The notes under the pieces were generated by a model. The model saw only the letters and a list, made by a program, of their open reading frames with translations, made no database searches and was not told the DNA's origin. A program made the translations under genes and the position numbers. Shown piece after piece: positions 5,400-7,328 of a stretch of DNA of 7,328 bases. Source of the DNA: Rubrobacter sp. (GTDB lineage: Bacteria > Actinomycetota > Rubrobacteria > Rubrobacterales > Rubrobacteraceae); assembly GCA_016781635.1 (NCBI GenBank), contig JADDPY010000337.1, positions 1 through 7,328 of the forward strand, read 5' to 3'. The first letter of the stretch is position 1. Each line of letters starts with the position of its first letter.

Positions 5400-5747
5400 C
5401 TACTGGACCTTTTCGAGGTAGACGCGGTCCTGGGTTACGATCATACGGACCTCACCGGAGGTGCTGCCGACGAGGTGGCGCCAGTCCTTGGCGAAGACGT
5501 CGGAGTCGGTCGCGTCCGTGACGAGCAGGATGCCCCTGTCGTTCTCCTCCAGGACTACGGGATGCTCTGAGAGCCTGCCGCGCCTGACGGGATCGCGGCG
5601 GTAGATCGAGTTGCGCGAGCGGAAGCTTTGTACGCTGGAGGGCGTGGTGTTCAACTCGCCGGCGATCCACTCATCCCCCCGGCCCTCGTCGACCCAGTAT
5701 CGGATCTTCGCCGCGTGCGGCTTAAGCGCCACTCTCCTCGTTCCCAT
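5400..5747 (-). CDS. small HTH-like protein of unknown function
   Basis: A 115-residue protein starting at the ATG at 5747-5745, chosen over the TTG 16 codons upstream because GAAGGAG lies seven bases before it. Residues 8-50 (KPHAAKIRYWVDEGRGDEWIAGELNTTPSSVQSFRSRNSIYRR) have the rhythm of a helix-turn-helix: an IAxxLxxTxxSVxxFRxR core as in sigma-like or homeodomain-like HTHs, followed by a basic stretch to Arg58. Residues 62-115 read as an alternating beta/alpha domain (HPVVLEENDRGILLVTDA, DWRHLVGS, EVRMIVTQDRVYLEKV) that I cannot assign. The N terminus suggests DNA binding and the C terminus sensing or dimerisation; both are inferences. It heads a two-gene operon with a helical protein and may regulate itself through the repeat at 5818-5834. 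Confidence 0.72.
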   Translation of the reverse strand: MGTRRVALKPHAAKIRYWVDEGRGDEWIAGELNTTPSSVQSFRSRNSIYRRDPVRRGRLSEHPVVLEENDRGILLVTDATDSDVFAKDWRHLVGSTSGEVRMIVTQDRVYLEKVQ

Positions 5748-5754
5748 GACCCTG

Positions 5755-5761
5755 CTCCTTC
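5755..5761 (-). promoter_or_regulatory. ribosome binding site deciding the HTH-like gene start
   Basis: GAAGGAG on the minus strand lies seven bases before the ATG at 5747. The alternative TTG start at 5795 has no comparable site, so the shorter protein is preferred. Confidence 0.7.
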
Positions 5762-5816
5762 TCTGCCGACCGCTTCGCTTCCGTGAGGGTCTCAAAGTTG
5801 ATTGTCTTGTATTGTA

Positions 5817-5845
5817 TTAGTACCACTTATACTACTTTTCGCCAA
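5817..5845 (-). promoter_or_regulatory. candidate promoter of the HTH-like two-gene operon
   Basis: On the minus strand TTGGCG (5845-5840) is followed by a 17-base spacer and TACTAA (5822-5817) in a distinctly AT-rich stretch. Spacing is ideal but the -10 match is imperfect. The leader to the ATG at 5747 would be about 60 bases. Confidence 0.35.
5818..5834. promoter_or_regulatory. candidate operator overlapping the promoter of the HTH-like gene
   Basis: TAGTA (5818-5822) and TACTA (5830-5834) form a perfect five-base inverted repeat with a seven-base spacer, TAGTACCACTTATACTA. It spans the proposed spacer and -10 of the minus-strand promoter. Its size suits a small dimeric HTH repressor, plausibly the protein encoded just downstream. 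Short arms in AT-rich DNA can arise by chance. Confidence 0.35.
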
Positions 5846-5864
5846 CCGGGCTTGTGAACCGGGC
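5844..5864. repeat. 8-bp tandem direct repeat, 13-base period
   Basis: AACCGGGC occurs at 5844-5851 and again at 5857-5864, separated by TTGTG. It lies just upstream of, and overlapping, the -35 of the proposed promoter for the HTH-like gene, between that promoter and the stop of the membrane-protein gene. It could be an activator site or chance. Confidence 0.4.
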
Positions 5865-5869
5865 GAAGA

Positions 5870-6304
5870 TCAGGGGAACGCGAGGGCGGCCATCCCCAGA
5901 ACGACCAGCCCACGCGCGCTCCAGGCGGCGGTGCGGATCCAGTTTGTCCCGACGAGGCAGCGCCACGCGGACCTGTCGAAGCCGGCGCCCAAAGCCGTGT
6001 GGCGGGGAACTTGCAGGAGGGCGGTGGAGAGCCAGATCACGGCGACGAGCGCGAGCCCGACGATCGCGAGGTAGAGCGGCACCCCCTCGGGGCGTAGGAA
6101 TACGAGGAGGAGCGCCGTCCCCGCTTCGAGGAGCATCGGGGGACCGACGACGTAGCTCGTGAGGCGTGAGTGGGCATCGGAGTAGAGTGGGAAGCCTTCT
6201 TCTCCCACCCGGGCGAAGAGCGGATAATGCACGACTTGCACAAACCAGATCAGACCGACCATGAACAGCGTCGCCGCGAGGTGGGCCAGCAGCAGGTACT
6301 CCAA
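5870..6304 (-). CDS. conserved four-helix membrane protein of unknown function
   Basis: A 144-residue integral membrane protein with four hydrophobic helices (about 4-25, 51-70, 75-98, 127-143). Conserved-looking polar residues sit at membrane edges: HYPLF with His26, YSDAHSRLTSYVVGPPMLLE with His45 and Glu60, LQVPRH with His102, and GTNWIRTAAWSARG with Asn121. The pattern of histidines at helix ends might suit a cofactor or redox role, but that is speculative. I recall similar unnamed proteins in other bacteria but no assigned function. The start is TTG at 6304-6302, 12 bases after the stop of the FAD oxidoreductase, with AGGG about six bases upstream. It is therefore the second gene of that operon, and a functional link with the flavoprotein is inferred from position. 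Confidence 0.78.
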   Translation of the reverse strand: MEYLLLAHLAATLFMVGLIWFVQVVHYPLFARVGEEGFPLYSDAHSRLTSYVVGPPMLLEAGTALLLVFLRPEGVPLYLAIVGLALVAVIWLSTALLQVPRHTALGAGFDRSAWRCLVGTNWIRTAAWSARGLVVLGMAALAFP

Positions 6305-6316
6305 CTGAACCCTTGG

Positions 6317-7306
6317 CTACTCTTCCCCGAGCAGGGCGCCCGCGGCGGCGAGGCCGGAGAGGGAGGCGCCCTCGACCTTGGGCTGGGCGAAGGAGTCCCC
6401 GCAGAAGATCAGGGCGGGGGCGTTTTGCGCGAGAAGGAAGGGCTCGGGGTGTGACTCGGAGACCCAGCTGTAGCGCCAGCGGGCGAGCTGGGTGGAGACG
6501 ACGTTGGAACCAACCATCTCCCCGGCGAGCCCGAGGAGGGCGGCGGTGATCTCCGCCTCGTCGTCCTCGTAGTGTTCCTGGCTCCATCGTGGTCCCGCAT
6601 GAATCGTAATGCCGGATGCCTCCGAGATGCCCTTGAGCTTGTTGTCCGCGATCCAGTCGAGCGGCTCCCCCTTGATCTGCACGCCCCCCGGCTCGGGCAC
6701 GCCGCTCGGCCCGTCGAGGAGCGCCATTAACGCGAGGCACGGATCGTAGGAGACCTTTTCGAGTCGTTCGCGCACGGGTCCGGGCAGCTCGTACTCCCCG
6801 GACCCGACGATGTCGAGGGCCTGGGGGACCGGGGCCGTGACTATCAGGGCGTCGCCCGTCCACTTCGTGCCGGACTCCGTCTCCAGGCGCCAGGTTCCGC
6901 CGTCCTCGTCTACGCGGACTACCTTCTCTCCGGTGCGGACGTCGAGGCCTCGGGCGAGGTGTTTGGGGATAGAGGTCATTCCTTCGGCGCCCCGATAGCG
7001 GGGGTGGCCGTCCTCGTTTGGGTTGCCACCGGCATCGGCGAAGCCTCGGGACCACTCGCGTGCGGCGCCGGACTTCTGCCAGCCCCCGACCATCCCCTTG
7101 AACTCGTCGCTTCTGGCGGTGAAAAACTGGGCTCCGTGGTCGAAGGAGCCTCCGTCGAAGCGGCGAGTCGCCATCCGGCCGCCGACGCCCCGGCTCTTGT
7201 CGAGGACCGTTACGCTCCAGCCCGCTTCCTGCAGCTTGTTCGCGGCGAGGAGGCCCGACATGCCGGCGCCTACGATGACGCAGGAGTTTCTCCGCCGCTC
7301 GCTCAT
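6317..7306 (-). CDS. renalase-like FAD-dependent amine/NAD(P)H oxidoreductase
   Basis: A 329-residue flavoprotein. The N-terminal Rossmann fold reads VIVGAGMSGLLAANKL (GxGxxG at 13-18), with an acidic end to strand two (VLDKSRGVGGRMATRR, Asp36, GGRMATRR at 42-49). It continues with FDHGAQFFTARS (55-66), the signature of bacterial renalase-like proteins. The C-terminal FAD-contact motif is LIFCGDS with Gly303-Asp304, then GASLSGLAAAGALL. Length is typical. Characterised bacterial renalases oxidise off-path isomers of beta-NAD(P)H and pass electrons to oxygen; whether this protein does the same is not shown by sequence. There is no signal peptide, so it is probably cytoplasmic. The ATG at 7306 has GAGG about ten bases upstream. 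It is the first gene of an operon with the four-helix membrane protein. Other amine-oxidase-fold enzymes are the main alternative. Confidence 0.92.
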   Translation of the reverse strand: MSERRRNSCVIVGAGMSGLLAANKLQEAGWSVTVLDKSRGVGGRMATRRFDGGSFDHGAQFFTARSDEFKGMVGGWQKSGAAREWSRGFADAGGNPNEDGHPRYRGAEGMTSIPKHLARGLDVRTGEKVVRVDEDGGTWRLETESGTKWTGDALIVTAPVPQALDIVGSGEYELPGPVRERLEKVSYDPCLALMALLDGPSGVPEPGGVQIKGEPLDWIADNKLKGISEASGITIHAGPRWSQEHYEDDEAEITAALLGLAGEMVGSNVVSTQLARWRYSWVSESHPEPFLLAQNAPALIFCGDSFAQPKVEGASLSGLAAAGALLGEE

Positions 7307-7328
7307 CTTGCGGGGACCTCGTAAGGCT

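Noticed and set aside
5748..5795. TTG start adding 16 residues to the HTH-like protein
   Set aside because: The extension is Arg/Ser-rich and lacks a ribosome site; GAAGGAG stands correctly in front of the ATG at 5747.
5832..7055. 407-codon minus-strand open frame
   Set aside because: It is an Arg/Pro-rich shadow frame across two real genes in another minus-strand frame, typical of high-GC DNA.

Overview
The window is GC-rich chromosomal DNA that looks actinobacterial. High GC, TTG starts, a ClgR-type regulator and -10-to-ATG leaderless signatures fit a Rubrobacter-like or other deep-branching Actinomycetota member. That assignment is inferred from style and recalled family resemblance, not from a database match. 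Eleven protein genes are supported. No rRNA, tRNA, CRISPR array, intact insertion sequence or phage gene was seen.

Layout, left end: the C-terminal part of a Fur-family metalloregulator (1-254) precedes a ZIP-family metal transporter (343-1071). Between them is an inverted repeat resembling a Zur/Fur box (270-286). This looks like a metal-responsive uptake unit. It converges with a two-gene minus-strand operon: a small protein with a FlgT-C-like beta fold (1843-2298), followed by a rhomboid intramembrane protease (1134-1823).

Centre: divergent from that operon, sharing an 84-bp promoter region, is an endonuclease IV for base-excision repair (2383-3282), with all nine metal ligands visible. 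Its TAA stop forms part of the -10 box of the next gene, a ClgR-like XRE regulator (3293-3595) ending in Leu-Ala-Ala. Both plus-strand genes have a TANNNT hexamer exactly 7 nt before the ATG, the layout expected of leaderless mRNAs. After the regulator come 285 bases without a convincing gene (3596-3880).

Right half: all genes are on the minus strand. They are a CPBP/CAAX-type intramembrane protease (3881-4966), an unrecognised two-gene operon of a small HTH-like protein and a small helical protein (5400-5747, 5095-5397), and an operon of a renalase-like FAD oxidoreductase followed by a four-helix membrane protein (6317-7306, 5870-6304).

The contents are mostly housekeeping: metal uptake, DNA repair, proteolysis and redox. 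No large undescribed system is evident. The most interesting points are the regulatory layouts and the orphan two-gene operon.
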